Source of the DNA: Dermanyssus gallinae
Taxonomy: Eukaryota; Arthropoda; Arachnida; Mesostigmata; Dermanyssidae
Assembly: GCA_003439945.1 (NCBI GenBank)
Contig: QVRM01000302.1
Span: forward strand, 62,001 to 126,000
Direction of reading: 5' to 3'
DNA: 64,000 nt
The notes beneath the pieces are model-generated. The model was not told where the DNA came from. It made no database searches and saw only the letters and a list, made by a program, of their open reading frames with translations. A program made the position numbers and the translations under genes. Positions 11,902 to 25,026 of the stretch are shown here, one piece after another (positions within the stretch are counted from its first letter, which is position 1; the number at the start of each line of letters is the position of its first letter).

Positions 11902-13010
11902 CTGCATAGATAATGGATAACCTAAATTGCTTGCTAATACGGCTAATAATCAACTAGTTCAGTGGCTTATAGACCTAACGGGCCAAATGATCAATAGACG
12001 ATCAGGTTATATGAGGGCATGCATTGTTCATTCATCATGGAATATGACGCGAATACGGAATGACGGAATATGATAGCATAGTTTGGGGCACTTTTCGACG
12101 ATGCCGTATATATGTCTGTGTGTCACGATAATACTAATGACTCGAAAAGGGTATAATTATCGTAAGTTCAACTACTGGCATTCGGCTGCAATCACAACGG
12201 AAATACGCGTTTTAGTATAGAGGCACTTACAACAGCGATTTTTCGGGTTGCCAACAAACACGTACAATTGTAAAGGTTATAGAAGATTTTACCACTAACC
12301 TCTTCATGTTTTTTGAGCATTTCGTCTCGTTCAGTCGTAAGCTTATCGGCGCGTTGTTCAAGCTCCTCCTTGAACTCCAACTAAGAAGATGGAAACAAGC
12401 AGCAAACAAGTACACAATCACGGATGTAAACAAATTCGGTGATTGCAAGCAACTGCGCTACACATTATAGCACAACTATATACCGTTGTATAGCACGCAA
12501 ACAGTACACTGTGCGCTAATGGTATAATGTGAAACGTATCCAATAGAGCAATACGACTCAGAGTAAGAGACACTACCCTATAAGAATGGCAGACATATAT
12601 ATATATATATTCAGCCCTATATTTGTGACATTCTGGTCACGAATACATCATGAATAGAATGGGTCGGTTGTGTAATACCTTTGATTTTCCGTCAGGTATG
12701 ACGAGTTTCTTTTTCCGTCTTAGACTTTCAAGCCTTCGGCGCTCTTCCATGGCGGCCGCGGAGAAATGCGGGTTGGCGGTCTTTCGTCGCCGACGCTCTC
12801 TGCGCCGCTCGAACAACTCCCGATGTCTGTAATAAGAAATGACCAATACATATATATATATATAAATCGACGGGACGGAATAGAAGGAAGGGCGACTCAA
12901 ACACTTGGAGTCGTGAGTTCAATCCCGGCACGACGCACACCCTTTCAAAGTGAGCTATCTTCATTTTTGCAGATTTGGATAAAAATTAGAGATAACACAA
13001 AATAAAAAAA

Positions 13011-13057
<47 letters not shown>

Positions 13058-14714
13058 AAGACATAAACCAACGTAAGTCCAATATGATACGTGTACATAT
13101 CAGCCAAAAATGCGGAGTATAGATGTCTTAATAAAGATATGATACATCGCCCCCATTACAATACATAATATTGTATATACATGCTCGAGCTAAGCACGGT
13201 TTTTATTTTTTGTTTTACCTCTGTCGTGTACATAAGCCGAGATGAGCAAGGAACCAGGTTTGTTGTTCGTGAGTGCGGGCCACCTTCTCGAAGAGTAGCC
13301 CCGCGCCGCTTAAGGAGGGAATTTCAGTCGTTGTTGGTGTCGCGGTTGTCGATTCCACTGCTGAAGTGGCCAAACGATCAATTCGTCGCGTAACCGAGGA
13401 CAACGCCATCCGCTGACCTGACGCACCGATCGTCACATCAGTCTCCGGCTCATCTTTTTCACTTTCCGTTGACTGCACAGCAACCTGTTGTCCCAAAGAA
13501 ATGTCGGTTATAAAGAATCGTCACGAACAGATATATATATATATATATGACATATCATATAAATATTTTTTAGAAATGTTGCCTATAGAAAATATATCTA
13601 TGACATATCATACTATATTTTTATAGGCCACATTTGTTTAACTGCTTAGGTTGCTGCTGGAGGTCGATAATTGTCCCCACTGCGTCTGTATTAGCATGCA
13701 GAGGGTCTGCATGCGAACAATTTAAGTGGCAACTAAAAGAAAACACGTAAGGTATCTTTTATTTAAAAATAAAAGCTGCGAAGCTGCCGGTGCCTAAATC
13801 TAACATGACTGCGGCGTGCCTGTCGCCTGCCACACTGAAACATATTTAGGCATTCCTGCACGAAACGTCATTCTGCAAGAGCTTTCAGGGATGAAACCTT
13901 CGTCCAAGCCCATGGGCAACCTCCGCAGTACAGAGGCTGTATGATTTTGAGTGTATTTGCAAGTACTCATAAATAAAGCTATGTGTTTTATTCATTCAAA
14001 TGTATGGCCTAGTTAGCCATAGATGTAAAATGTAATTCTAATTTTCAGGCTTTGACATGTCAGCAGCGTTGTTCTAGGTTAAAAAAACGTGACTTTGCCA
14101 TCCAATGCAGTACCGGCAGAACTCTCTACGTAGGTTTAACAAGCATACAAAGTTATCTGCTAAGACGTGTTAGGTACGCCCATCAACAAACCTTTTGCAC
14201 AGCAACCGGACTTGGCACGGAGACGATCTTGCAGTTGTTCAGCTGTAGCGCGTTGTTATTATTGGTTGTGTTGATGTTGTTGTTGTTATTATTTTTACTA
14301 ATGCTGCTCTGATTGTTGTTGTTGTTGACGTTGTTACTAATGGTATTGCTATGACCACCGTTGAGTACACTGCCTAGTGTACTGTTGAGGTTAGCCAAAC
14401 CGCCCAGGTTGTTGACGACGACAGTTCCGTTGACGGGAAGACTACTAACGGCTCCGTTGACGACCCCCGTAATACCGGTCACGGCGCCGTTACGATTGTT
14501 CACCGAGTTCAAGTGCGGGACTGTCACAATATTCAGCTGACCCGCCTGATTTGGCGGCATTTTGATAATCAACAAGGCTGGCTTGGTAGATGCTGGGGCC
14601 AGCTTCAGACCACAGCCGGCTGCAGCCGCCGACGGCGACGTAGTTGTCAGACCTGATAGAACCCGCGATTAAATTGAAAATCACAGTAAATAAAACTCTC
14701 ATGAGTTTGTAAGT

Positions 14715-14749
<35 letters not shown>

Positions 14750-16868
14750 TGTTGGTGCCGCCAAGTTTTTGAGGGATATCTCAAAACGTACGGATGGTAT
14801 TATGGGCGACTGTAATGTAGTGTTTCTGAGACAGATTATGTAATTGGCTGTTTGTAGAGGAAACGTTACTTCTATTATAGGTGCTATGAGCTGAAAATAA
14901 ATTAACTAATAACAGTAGATAACCGTTAATTTAACATAAACTAATAAAAACTGTGTCCGCCCACACGTCTCTTTTTTTGCCATTGCCAAATTACGCAAAC
15001 CAAAAATTCCAAACTGTTCTTATCTGGTTGAAAGCATAAAGAAATTTCCTTCCGGAAAGAGATATGAGGGCAGAAATCATGAGCTACGCTAGGGCTATAC
15101 TGAAGATATACTCCTAAACTGAAGAAGAAGAAATACGTGGTCGTTTTCCGTCTGTTGCTTGTATTCCATGCTACGAACATTTTGGCCCACCTAGTAATCT
15201 GGTGTCACTGCAGCACACTGCAATTTTTTGACAGTGAAAAGTGCTTGTGTTGGTGCCGTGTAGTACCATGCATGTCCCTCAAAGCTATATATAATTGTTA
15301 GCAACCCTCCTCTAAAGTAGAAAAAATAGAAACGAATATTTCAAAGTCACCGTTTTGAGTTCCAGGTCGTTACTTTCTAATGGCAAATGTTTCAGCGACT
15401 TTCAGCTGGTAGTGCACATTTTTTGTACTACAACCTGGCTGTATACACGTTGAGTTATTATTAAGCCCTGATGAGCCTTGAAAAATGGCTAGCGTGAAAC
15501 TGAGGAAAATCACAACAGGACTGAGATGCTTGAGTTGGGTGTAAAATATTTCACGTTGCTCGAGTTACTACAATACGTCGCTCACCGACGCTTGATAATG
15601 TTTGACCTGTCTGTCTGTGTGTCTATCTTGCAGTAGTACGTACGTACACATCCAAGCTTTGAAGTTTACGTCCGAAAACAAAATGTCATACCATTAGTTT
15701 GCTGCTGAGGTACAAGCAGGCTGGAACCGCTGACCATGGCCAGTGATGAAAGCTTGGCGTTGGGCTCCGACTTGCCAATTACGGCCAAGCTGTTGTTGTT
15801 GTTGTGGTTGTTGCTGTTACTGCTAGTGCTACTGGAAGTACACAAGGTCACGATCTTTGCGTCGGATTGTCTTCCACTATTATTTGTATTGCTGCTGCTG
15901 TTGTTGTTGTTGTGGCCGCCGCCGCCGCCGCCGCGGTCGTCGTCACCACCCATGGTACTACAGCTGCGAAAACTGCGCATTGTGATTGAGCCCTCATCCC
16001 TTTGGCCGCCTCCTGTGGCCCCAAAGCCGTGGGCGGCCTCCTCCTCGTCCTCTTCGTTCTCGACATGTCTGTTGTTTTCCGTTTCGGCCAACCTACCCGT
16101 CGTCGAGCCGTACGGTAGGCCAACTTTGGCTGACGGCGCGTCGGCCGCGTCGTTCGATGCACCAAGCGCCGTCGAGTGAGCAATGAGCTGGAGCACAGAG
16201 CGAGCGACACAAACATAGTTATTATTGTTATTATTATTATTATTATTTCTGTGATCACAGAAAAATAGATCTATAATATGCCGAACCACATGGCATGGGT
16301 ACCACCACGTTATGTGCTTAAGAGGAAATTGTTATGCAATTGACGAATGCGTATGCAAATATTGTGGTGAGTGCAATATTGGACGTTACCGACTCACTTG
16401 CTCGTTTATCGAAACACCGTCACTACCAGCCCGTGTTAACGATAATCTTAGCCTACAAAATGATATGTGAACTTTTTTACTACACTACCAATTTATGGTG
16501 AATAAACTTGAAACTATATTATTATTATTAATGTGTATATAATATTACATAGTCCGGTACTGAAACACACGATCAAACCTGTGGCACTTGTGGCTACCCT
16601 TTACAAATGAAAGAAAAGCACACACAAGCATCGAATATATATAAGCTATTATTAATTATAACAATAGCAATGAATGGTTTACCTTTTGAGCAAGGGATTT
16701 GGGCAGAGCAAGCTCCGCATTGATATGTGCTGCGCCTCTGATGGCATCGCGATACACCTCCGACACCTCCATATCCAAAAAGCAAGCAAACGGTGACACA
16801 CGCAAAACGTATTAGTTAGTTTATATATATCTCAGAAATGACGATGAATTAATATATCTATACTTCTG

Positions 16869-16945
<77 letters not shown>

Positions 16946-17894
16946 ATATATATTTATACTGCTATATATATATTTAAACCTACTAAAGCTCAGGATCAAC
17001 GCACTACCAACGCGTGCCAGATCGGCCAGGGGACGCCCGGACTACAACAAACGTTGTAGGCACGGGTGTCATGCGCCTGAGACGTTGTCTCATGTCGCTC
17101 AGATGTGCGATATAGCACACAAACAAACCATAAAGAGACATGACGACGTCTGTGAGACGTCTTCTCCGCGAAAGGGGTCATGAGGTGGTTCGTGAGCGAG
17201 TATTCCGTCGACCGGGCGCACCGGGTCTAAAACCCGACCTCGTAATAACAACACCTACCGAGGTCTGGGTTTTAGATGCCGAGGTTTGCGGCCCGAACCG
17301 GGACCTGGCAAAAGCACGGCAAGACAAGATCGCCAAACATGACGTCGAGTTCCTAAGAGCGGCGCTCCCCTACCCGCAAAAACCTCGCAGATTCGGATCC
17401 ATCACTATCTCTATGAGTGGTGTATGGGACTCCGAATCTGCGAGGACGCTCTTGGGGCTCGGCGTCACGAAGAGGAATCTTATGGATCTCACCGTTTTAA
17501 CTTTGCAAGGAACCTTGAGGATATATCGCTCGCACCGGGTCCATAAGAACGGGTGCTACCATCAAGCAAGGACACGGACAACTGACTCTTAACTTCACGT
17601 GACACCTTTTTACCACCATTTTTATTAAGGCGAGCACTGCCGAGTGTGCAAACGTATTGTAAATGATTAATAAATCATCACAATATTTTCTATATATATA
17701 AGATCAAGCACTTAAACATAGTCACCTGTTTGAGCTGGTAGGCCTTGTTAATAATCTCCTGCTGGAGTTTGGTCGCCGCACGAAGCTTTGAGTCTGCAGC
17801 GGGTGAGCTGCAAAAAAAACAGTATTTAGTTACTATAGGTCATGCGTTACGGTGTCTGCGTTTATTACGTATAAACAAAGTAATACAAAAAATA

Positions 17895-17962
<68 letters not shown>

Positions 17963-18551
17963 TATATATATATTTTTTTATTACTTTGTTTATACGTAAA
18001 ACTATATAACGAATGCCCACATAGGCTGCATGTCCGCATAGTTCCGATCTTCACAATTCTCATGTGACCTTCCCATGGCGGCGACAAAATGGGACGAGAC
18101 ATGATGAAGCGTAAGTTATTGACAACAAGTTATGAAAAATCGGTAGTCTTCTTTTATGAAGAAGTGTCAATGAGATGATGGTGATTAGGCTGTTGATGAT
18201 GACGACAATAATGATGGTGATATTGATTGTTTCTGGTAGCAACGCTACTGTGCTACATTATTTTCATTCCCACAAATGGCGGTTAATTAATTAACGGTTG
18301 ATGAGCAATCATCAGTGAGTCCACCTACCTGAGTTGTTCAGCGGCCTCAATGAGACGGTGATGTTCGCGGATGAGCGACCTCAGTTGGCGTTCGACGCTC
18401 TGTCACGAGTCAGCGACGATTTAACATTACGAGGACGACACAGAGCACGCCAGGCGTTGGAAAGGAAGAAAAATGAAATCAAGCATAACACAGTACAGAT
18501 TAAACAATAACCTCAGTTAGTAAGAGAGAGAGACACCCTATTGTAAAATAA

Positions 18552-18598
<47 letters not shown>

Positions 18599-19883
18599 CA
18601 AAACTCAATAGGATCATGTAGGAGGTACACGACTCTAAGAGTGTGTGTGTGTGCATGCTTCGGGCAAAATAATCATGTAAACAGACCAGATACTTGCAGG
18701 TAGGCTAACTACCAAGGAAGGTTTGAATAACGCAGCGGCTTTGCGAAACTTTTACTGAGTAAATCACTACAAAGGCAACGGCGACGACGACAACAACAAC
18801 AACAAAAAGAACAATAACAGTACAAATAACGTCAACGAAACAACGCAGCAACAACTTGTATAGATAGCAACAACAACAGACAGCTTGACAACTTAAATTC
18901 CAGTAGCCATCAAACAACACATATCACTTGAACCAGTACTCCGACTGCTACTGTAAGAAAAACAACACTAACCACGTTTGCTTGTGCTACCACGTGAACA
19001 CGGCATATTACTGCTGTAAGCAGTGAGATAACGAACAGAGCAACACGAGGGAACTGCGATCGATAAGCTCGCTGAGGGACAACAACAACAACAATCGCAG
19101 CAGCAACAACAAAAACTAAAGGCAACAATAGTAAAAACCAACAGCAACAACAACTAAAAAATCTAAGGCAACAACAACAACCAAAGGCAACAACAACAAC
19201 CAAAGGCAACAACAAAACAAAACCAACCGCAACAACAAAAAGCCAACAGCCACAACAACACATGCTGCGGATGACGATGTTGATAATGGTAGTGATGAGA
19301 ATTCCAGCTAATCACTGAACGGAACGTCAAAGGTGTATGTATGTAGGTAGGTAGGTAGGTAGGTAGGTATGCATGTATGTATGGATCGTGCAAGTTTGGA
19401 ACAGGGGAAGCCAGGCTCGAGCGAAGCCGTTGATCTCTCGAAACAAACACCTCTCATCGTGAACGTGACGACTCAGCGGCGGCTGCCATCAATCATACTC
19501 ACCCGAATCGAGCCCATGCTATTTCGCTGCAGCTGCAGCTGCTGCTGCTGCTGCGGCTGCGTTGGTTCGCGCACACTTCTCTCAGCTGGTGGTGGAGCTG
19601 TTGTTACAGCAGCTTTGGCAGGCGGCGAACCGGTGGACAGCGTCCGGTCTCTCGCTACCACCGCCGAGCTGACGACCAACGCTGAAGTCGGTGGTCCCAG
19701 CCGGCGGCCCGTGGCAGCAATCGCAGCCGCCGGTTTCTTCAGCCTCGCCGACGCGTCGGCGGGACCCGGTGCTGCCGCTGCCGCCGCCGCCGCCGCCGAC
19801 GATGCACCGACGCGCGCTCGAAATCGCTCGAGAATCTCCCGCTCGGCTTTTCGGCAGATCATGGACTTGGTCGACGATGCCAT
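11630..19883 (-). CDS. PHF21A/BHC80-like protein lacking the PHD finger (10 coding exons, 736 aa)
   Basis: Exons, all with compatible phases: 19883-19503, 18399-18329, 17807-17726, 16766-16683, 16187-15692, 14652-14192, 13484-13219, 12826-12679, 12380-12300 and 11770-11630. The first exon is Ala/Pro/Gln-rich. Exons 2-4 form a coiled coil (LIREHHRLIEAAEQL, KLQQEIINKAYQLKQ) placed like the N-terminal helix of BHC80. Exons 5-6 are acidic, Gly-, Ser- and Asn-rich and contain LKLAPASTKPALLIIK. The diagnostic block spans exons 7-8: TWFLAHLGL, then ERRRERRRRKTANPHFSAA, matching the PHF21A pattern FMVSLGL ... ERKRRTTANPVYSGA. Exons 9-10 encode the C-terminal coiled coil, ending EEHRSMEETLERLRSVI. In PHF21A a PHD finger lies between the last two blocks; here they are separated by a 298-bp intron with no Cys-rich frame. 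In animals the family acts in LSD1/CoREST repressor complexes in the nucleus. Two acceptors 9 nt apart at exon 4 could add or remove three residues. The family call is moderately confident; the gene structure is more certain. Confidence 0.75.
11844..11896. repeat. (AT)n microsatellite
   Basis: A nearly pure AT run in the last intron of the PHF21A-like gene. Confidence 0.95.
12870..12990 (+). mobile_element. possible SINE remnant (B-box-like motif) in an intron
   Basis: GTGAGTTCAATCCCGGCACG resembles a tRNA B box and T-arm. A downstream TTGCAGATTTGGAT block recurs at about 34995-35010. There is no clear A box, tail or target duplication, so it may be an old third SINE family or chance. Confidence 0.25.
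16872..16940. repeat. long (AT)n microsatellite
   Basis: A pure AT run of nearly 70 bases immediately upstream of the R2-like fragment, followed by shorter AT runs to about 16976. Confidence 0.95.
16990..17592 (+). mobile_element. R2-like LINE fragment: CCHC finger plus restriction-like endonuclease domain
   Basis: The first part (16993-17165) encodes a zinc finger of the form C-X3-C-X7-H-X4-C (CRHGCHAPETLSHVAQMC), followed by IKRHDDVCE. After a frame change near 17150 the second part reads VRRLLRERGHEVVRERVF, then PGLKPDLVI and VWVLDAEVCG. These carry the K/R-PD...D residues of the restriction-like endonuclease found at the C terminus of R2/NeSL-type elements. The block SGVWDSESARTLL and a terminal TLRIYRSHR follow before the stop. 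The RT itself is missing, so it is a 5'-truncated, frameshifted piece. It lies in intron 3 of the PHF21A-like gene, antisense to it, and not in rDNA. Confidence 0.8.
17866..17998. repeat. AT-cored inverted repeat (about 28-bp arms)
   Basis: The arm TACGTATAAACAAAGTAATA at 17866 recurs as its reverse complement ending at 17998. The arms are about 28 nt with one difference and enclose an (AT)n of about 60 bases. It lies in intron 2 of the PHF21A-like gene. The RNA or single-stranded DNA would fold into one long hairpin. Confidence 0.85.
18555..18597. repeat. (AT)n microsatellite
   Basis: A pure AT run of about 43 bases in intron 1 of the PHF21A-like gene. Confidence 0.95.
18780..19270. repeat. 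CAA/ACA trinucleotide-rich low-complexity tract
   Basis: Imperfect CAA repeats on the plus strand (TTG on the minus strand) within intron 1 of the PHF21A-like gene. Open frames through it are homopolymeric artefacts. Confidence 0.85.
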
Positions 19884-22800
19884 TCATTGGCCGCGTGTAC
19901 TTCCGCCCGCAGTACGTCGGAACAACGATTAGATCACGCTCATCATCGCTATCGACGTTCGTACGGGGTCATCACATTGGGTTGCGTTCGCAACAAATGA
20001 ACATCGACGACAATGATTATGACGATGATGATGATGATGGTGCTGATGGGGATAATGATAAACTAGCGCAATCGTGCCAGTTGACGTTGTCGTTGTTGTT
20101 GTTGTTGTAGTTCTTGTTGTGGTTGTGGTTGTTGTTGGTGATACTGTAGTTCTTGTTTTTGGTAGCCTTTAAGTTGCTGAATTAGTGACGGTGGTGAATC
20201 GGCCAACAGCAAGAACAGCGGCAACAAACACAACAACAACGATAACCACAACAGTAAACATAGAGCACAGCAGGAGCAGCAGCAGCAGCAACAGTAGCAA
20301 AAACAAGAATAACAACAACAACAACATAAACTTTGCGTCTCACTGACAAACTGAATTCCGACGGCACACGAATTCCTCGACCCTTAAGTGCCTATATAAG
20401 CGGCTATCTCATCTGCCATTACTAGGACGACAATTCTATTCACTCCGACACTGCTTTTCGAGCTATGATTCCGCCTCCTTTCGCAGCGTGTGTTCATTAT
20501 CGCCGCTCAACGATGGTTACTACTAGTGAAACTTCTAGTGCTTCTCTAGGTCAATGAAACCAACCCACCCAGCCACCCAAGGCCAAGAACAAACAAGCCA
20601 ACACGCTGATCAACACATGATTCGAGAGTCGACAGTCGTAAAGGAGAGTGCATGTAGGAGTAACAGTTGAAGTTGAAGCTGCTTTCGTTTTAGTTGCAGC
20701 ATCTGCAAAACCAACCGAGACTTCTCTGACAGACAGCCATTGAAGCCTTCGCGGTCGCCCTGGTTGTCGTCACCGCCGCCGCTCTGCGCGGACTCAGCAG
20801 CGCGTACTCAGCCAATGTTTCTTGTCGTACATCGTCACAAAGACGAGTGAAGTAAAGTTTGCAGGGACGCGGGACGTGAATTCCGCGCATCAAGCCATTC
20901 AAGCCAAACGCAACTCCTGCTTTCACATTCTCGATAGCCGCACCAAATGGCCTCTGCCGACGACGACGACGACGGCGACAATAACAACAACAGTAACAAC
21001 AACAGCAGCTACAGCAACAACAACAACAACAAGAAAAACAACAGTAACAACAACAGCAACAACAACAAGGCAACAGCAGCAACAACCACAACAACAACAG
21101 CAACAAAAACGCGATCAATACTTGGTGGCGTTTTGTTACTGTTGCTATCAGCGCTTATCGACTAATCGATACAAGCAGCTACGACAGGGAGAAAATTACC
21201 ACAACGGCAACACAAACAATATGGGTGACAAGAATATCGGCCGAAATGATGACGCCGAGGGCGATCATGATGTCTGCCTAATTGTTACGAAATATTGGCC
21301 GAACATTGGCCGAATAACTAAGTACTTAAGTAGGTAATTATATATGAATGTAAGTATGTGTGTGTGTGTGTGAGTGTGCCGTATGTACTCTAAATGACGG
21401 CTATCTATCATCAACTAGTCCATTGGCCGGTTGTGCCAATGCACTTCGTCGTCCGTTGACACAGAGTGTGGCGACATTCAACCATCACACCATTCACAAC
21501 TGTAGGTGGTTGTTTCTTTCTTCGGCCGCCGACATGCGACGCGATCGGTCGCAATGCAGTGTACTTGAACGTTACTTGAACTATTGTTGTTGTTGTTTTT
21601 TGCTGTTGTTGCTTCTCTTGTCGTCGTCGTCGTCGTCGCTGTCGTTATAGAGTGTAATTGTTGTCGGTGCTGCTGTTGTTGTTCTCGTTGTTATAATTGA
21701 TGTTGCTGTTGTTGATGTTGTTGATATTGCTGTTGTTGTTGATGTTGTTGATATTGTTGTTGTTGTTGTTGTTGTAGTTGCTGCTGCTGCCGCGGCTGTT
21801 GTTTTGATTCAATGTAGCCAAATGTAGCAAAACGAGTAACTATCGGCAGCCCACCGCTACACGGGACGACAAGAAAATTAGATTGACCTGATGATGTTCC
21901 TGTGGTCTCTATGCCGAGTTCGTTTACTGCTCTCGAACTCCACAACAATAGCAGCCACAGTACGAGCATGGGTAGCAAAGGTTGGATCAGCAAAATGTCA
22001 ATCTTATCGGCGTGAACAACAGCAACAATATCAACACCAACAATAGCACAACAACAACAACAATAGAAACAGCAACAAAAGAACCCACATCGAGTTCACC
22101 AAGCAACACCGACACCCCCACTACAACAGAAACAACAACAACAACAACACTAGCAAGAACAACACTTTCACACCATCAACAATCAGAACGACAGAAAGTG
22201 TCGCAGGGGGTCACGCACACCCCCGAACACAGCTACCCCTTGAGGAGGAGGCAGCATGACAAAACTGTGACAAAATTGTCGGCGATCATCAACAACAACA
22301 ACAACAACAACCACAACGACGACGACAATAACAACTACAGACGATATCCTTGAGATCGATATCTTTGTGAGAGTTGGCTGACTTAACTTCAAGACTATGA
22401 GCTCTCACTATTGTTACTGTAGTTAATTGGCCCCCTTTACTGCTGTTGCTGCTACTATTGTTGTTGTTGCTCTTGTTGTTATTGCTAATAGAGCAGCAGC
22501 AACAAAAACAACGACTACTACTACTACTACTATTAAGATTACCACTAGTATCACCACTACTTCTTATTCTAGTAGTTTCTACTTCTGCTAAGAGAACTAG
22601 AACAATAACAACATCTCTAACATACTAACAATCACTAACGACCACCACCACCACCAACCACCAGAAGTACCAAGCGTCTACCCAACGTTACTTTTAATAC
22701 ACTAGAACGGCTAGAACACCTCGTCATGTAATGTTGTTACCACCACCACCACCACTACCACCACCAACAACAACAACAACAACAACAGAACTCGTCAGCA

Positions 22801-24459
22801 ACTATGAGTTGCCTGCCAAGTGAGTAGTTAGTAGGCCGTGTTCGACGACACATACAGTAGTAGCAGCAGCAGCAGCTGCAGCAACAACAACAACAGCAGT
22901 AACACACCGACAACAACAACAACTCGTTGAGCGAGGAATGGCGCGAGGCAAAACAACGAGAGACACCCCACAAACACTCGGGCAGAACTGGGCAAAGAGC
23001 AGCGTCAAAGCGCTCCTACTACCACTACCGGGGGGACGGACGACTGATCAGAAACAGACAACAGACTCCAGCAGCAGCAGCAGCACCATCATCACAGAGA
23101 TACGCACGCAAGAAAGCACGTACTTACATACGAATTGCATGCCCGCCCGCCTGCCTGGTCGCACGCACAGTGGCGCACATACAATGCCTGAATGGTTGGT
23201 AAAAGTCGTCAGGCCCTCCGGAGGCCTCTGGTCTTTCTCTCTATCTCTCTGTCTCTCTCTCTCTGGTTTTCGCTATCCTCACCTATCTACACTCTGCGCC
23301 TCCGTGTCTCTCTCTCTCTCTCTGCAGTGTTTCTCTAGAGAAAGAGCTCAGCCTGCTGCTGCTGCCGTGCCTGCCGTTGTCGTTGAGCAAGTAAATGCAG
23401 GAGGCTAGCCGCCACAGTGAATTGCCGGGGAGCCGGCGGGAGTTGGCAGTTGGGAATTGGGGATGAGGGGGTATCCGCCGCTACTACAGCAGCGGCTACT
23501 GTTGTTAAGCCAGCCAGCCGTCGCTAGTAGTAGTAGCAGCAGCAGCAGCAGCAGCACCGCAATGCTCTACTATCCCGAGCTTCCCAAGCCCTTTCGCTCC
23601 GATGGCCAACCAAATCTCTTCGCTCTTCAACCCTCGCGTAACTATAGCCTCCTCCTCCTCCTCTCGCTCTCTCCCCCATTATCTCTCTCTTTCAAATTTT
23701 TCTTCTCCCCGTTTTCTTCAGTGCTCTCTTTCCACATTTGGTTATCTGAAAATTTCCCCCTCCACCATCTATATCTCTCTTCCTCGCGCGTGTTCTCTCT
23801 CCCGCTATCTCTCTCTCTCTCTCTTTCTCTCTCTATATATATTTTTTGCTTGCTCTGTGAGTTTAATTTCTTATGACCTCCAAATACAATTTCTCGTTCG
23901 CTTCCTTCCTCACATTTTATTTTTTTTTCTCGCACTCTCCGTGCCACCCCTCACTATTGTCGAGTGTAGTCGTCTCCGGCTCTTGCAGTTGTGTCGAGCG
24001 TGCGTGTTTCACCACCGCTGTCACGGCTTTTGTCGAGGGGAAGGAAATTAGTAAAGACAGCGAGACCCAGATATAAACAAAAAAAGCGAGAGAGAGAGAG
24101 AGAAAGGGGGCGGAGGTAAAAGAAACAGTAATCAAGTTGAGGTTGTCGGTTGCGATTCAATCCAGAGCGTTCCTTCTCTCTTTTCTTGATTCAGAGCTGC
24201 TGGATGAAATCGCCAAGTTATGCTATACTTCATAGTTCACACAATATCATCAACACCAACTTCTTCTTCTTCTTCCTCTTCTTCTCCTTCTTCTTCTCGT
24301 AGAAGCAAATGTCATCATCACACAGCAACACAACTATAGGAGCGAACAGACCTCAGGCATCGTTACGGAAAAGGCAAACCGCTAGACTTTCCAGCTAACC
24401 CCTAACCGATAACAACGACGACGATCGGCAAGGATAGAAACAAACTGGAAAAACAGCAG

Positions 24460-24509
24460 GAAGAATAATCATGGCCATAACCATGAAGAATAATCATGGC
24501 CATAACCAT
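24460..24509. repeat. perfect 25-bp tandem duplication
   Basis: A 25-base unit containing AATCATGGCCATAACCAT occurs twice with no spacer and no mismatch. Confidence 0.95.
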
Positions 24510-25026
24510 GTAGTAGTCCACATGTTCCTGTCGAACAAAAATCAATTGTGATCATTGTCAATTGGAAGGTCAATCATGATAAGAATAATGGCGATGTTTA
24601 TTCGGAAGACGGCGGCAAGTTGGGAGGCTAGGAGAGGCTGTAAGGGCCGACCGGCGTGAGGGAGAGTCTATTTGAGTCTTGAGCAGCCACTGTATCCCTC
24701 GCCGTTGCCAGGAGGAAACAGGGGGCCGCCCGCATTGTTGGCGCGATGGGTGGCTAAAGTGCGGTGGCTTCCCATCGGCAACACCACACTGTAGATAATA
24801 CACGTTGTTTTAACCTCGCAATTGTGCGAAAGATAATGTGCGACTAATATGAATACATGTCATATTCAAGCTATTCGTCATAATCGTCATCAATACGTGT
24901 AGGGAGAATGTGTTTTCAATAATGGGCGGAGTGCGCATAGCCTCAAAGCCCTAGTCAATAAAGCGGAACGAGACACGGGCAAACACCTTAATTTATATTC
25001 ATAATTATATTTGAACAATGGTTTAT

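Noticed and set aside
15736..16179. 147-codon plus-strand frame rich in Leu and Pro
   Set aside because: It is the antisense shadow of exon 5 of the PHF21A-like gene, created by repeated codons.
19369..19932. 187-codon plus-strand frame
   Set aside because: It is the antisense shadow of the Ala/Gln-rich first exon; no splice or start support on this strand.
20391..20398. TATATAAG core-promoter match on the plus strand
   Set aside because: No plus-strand gene follows it, and such words are expected by chance in this AT-repeat-rich genome.
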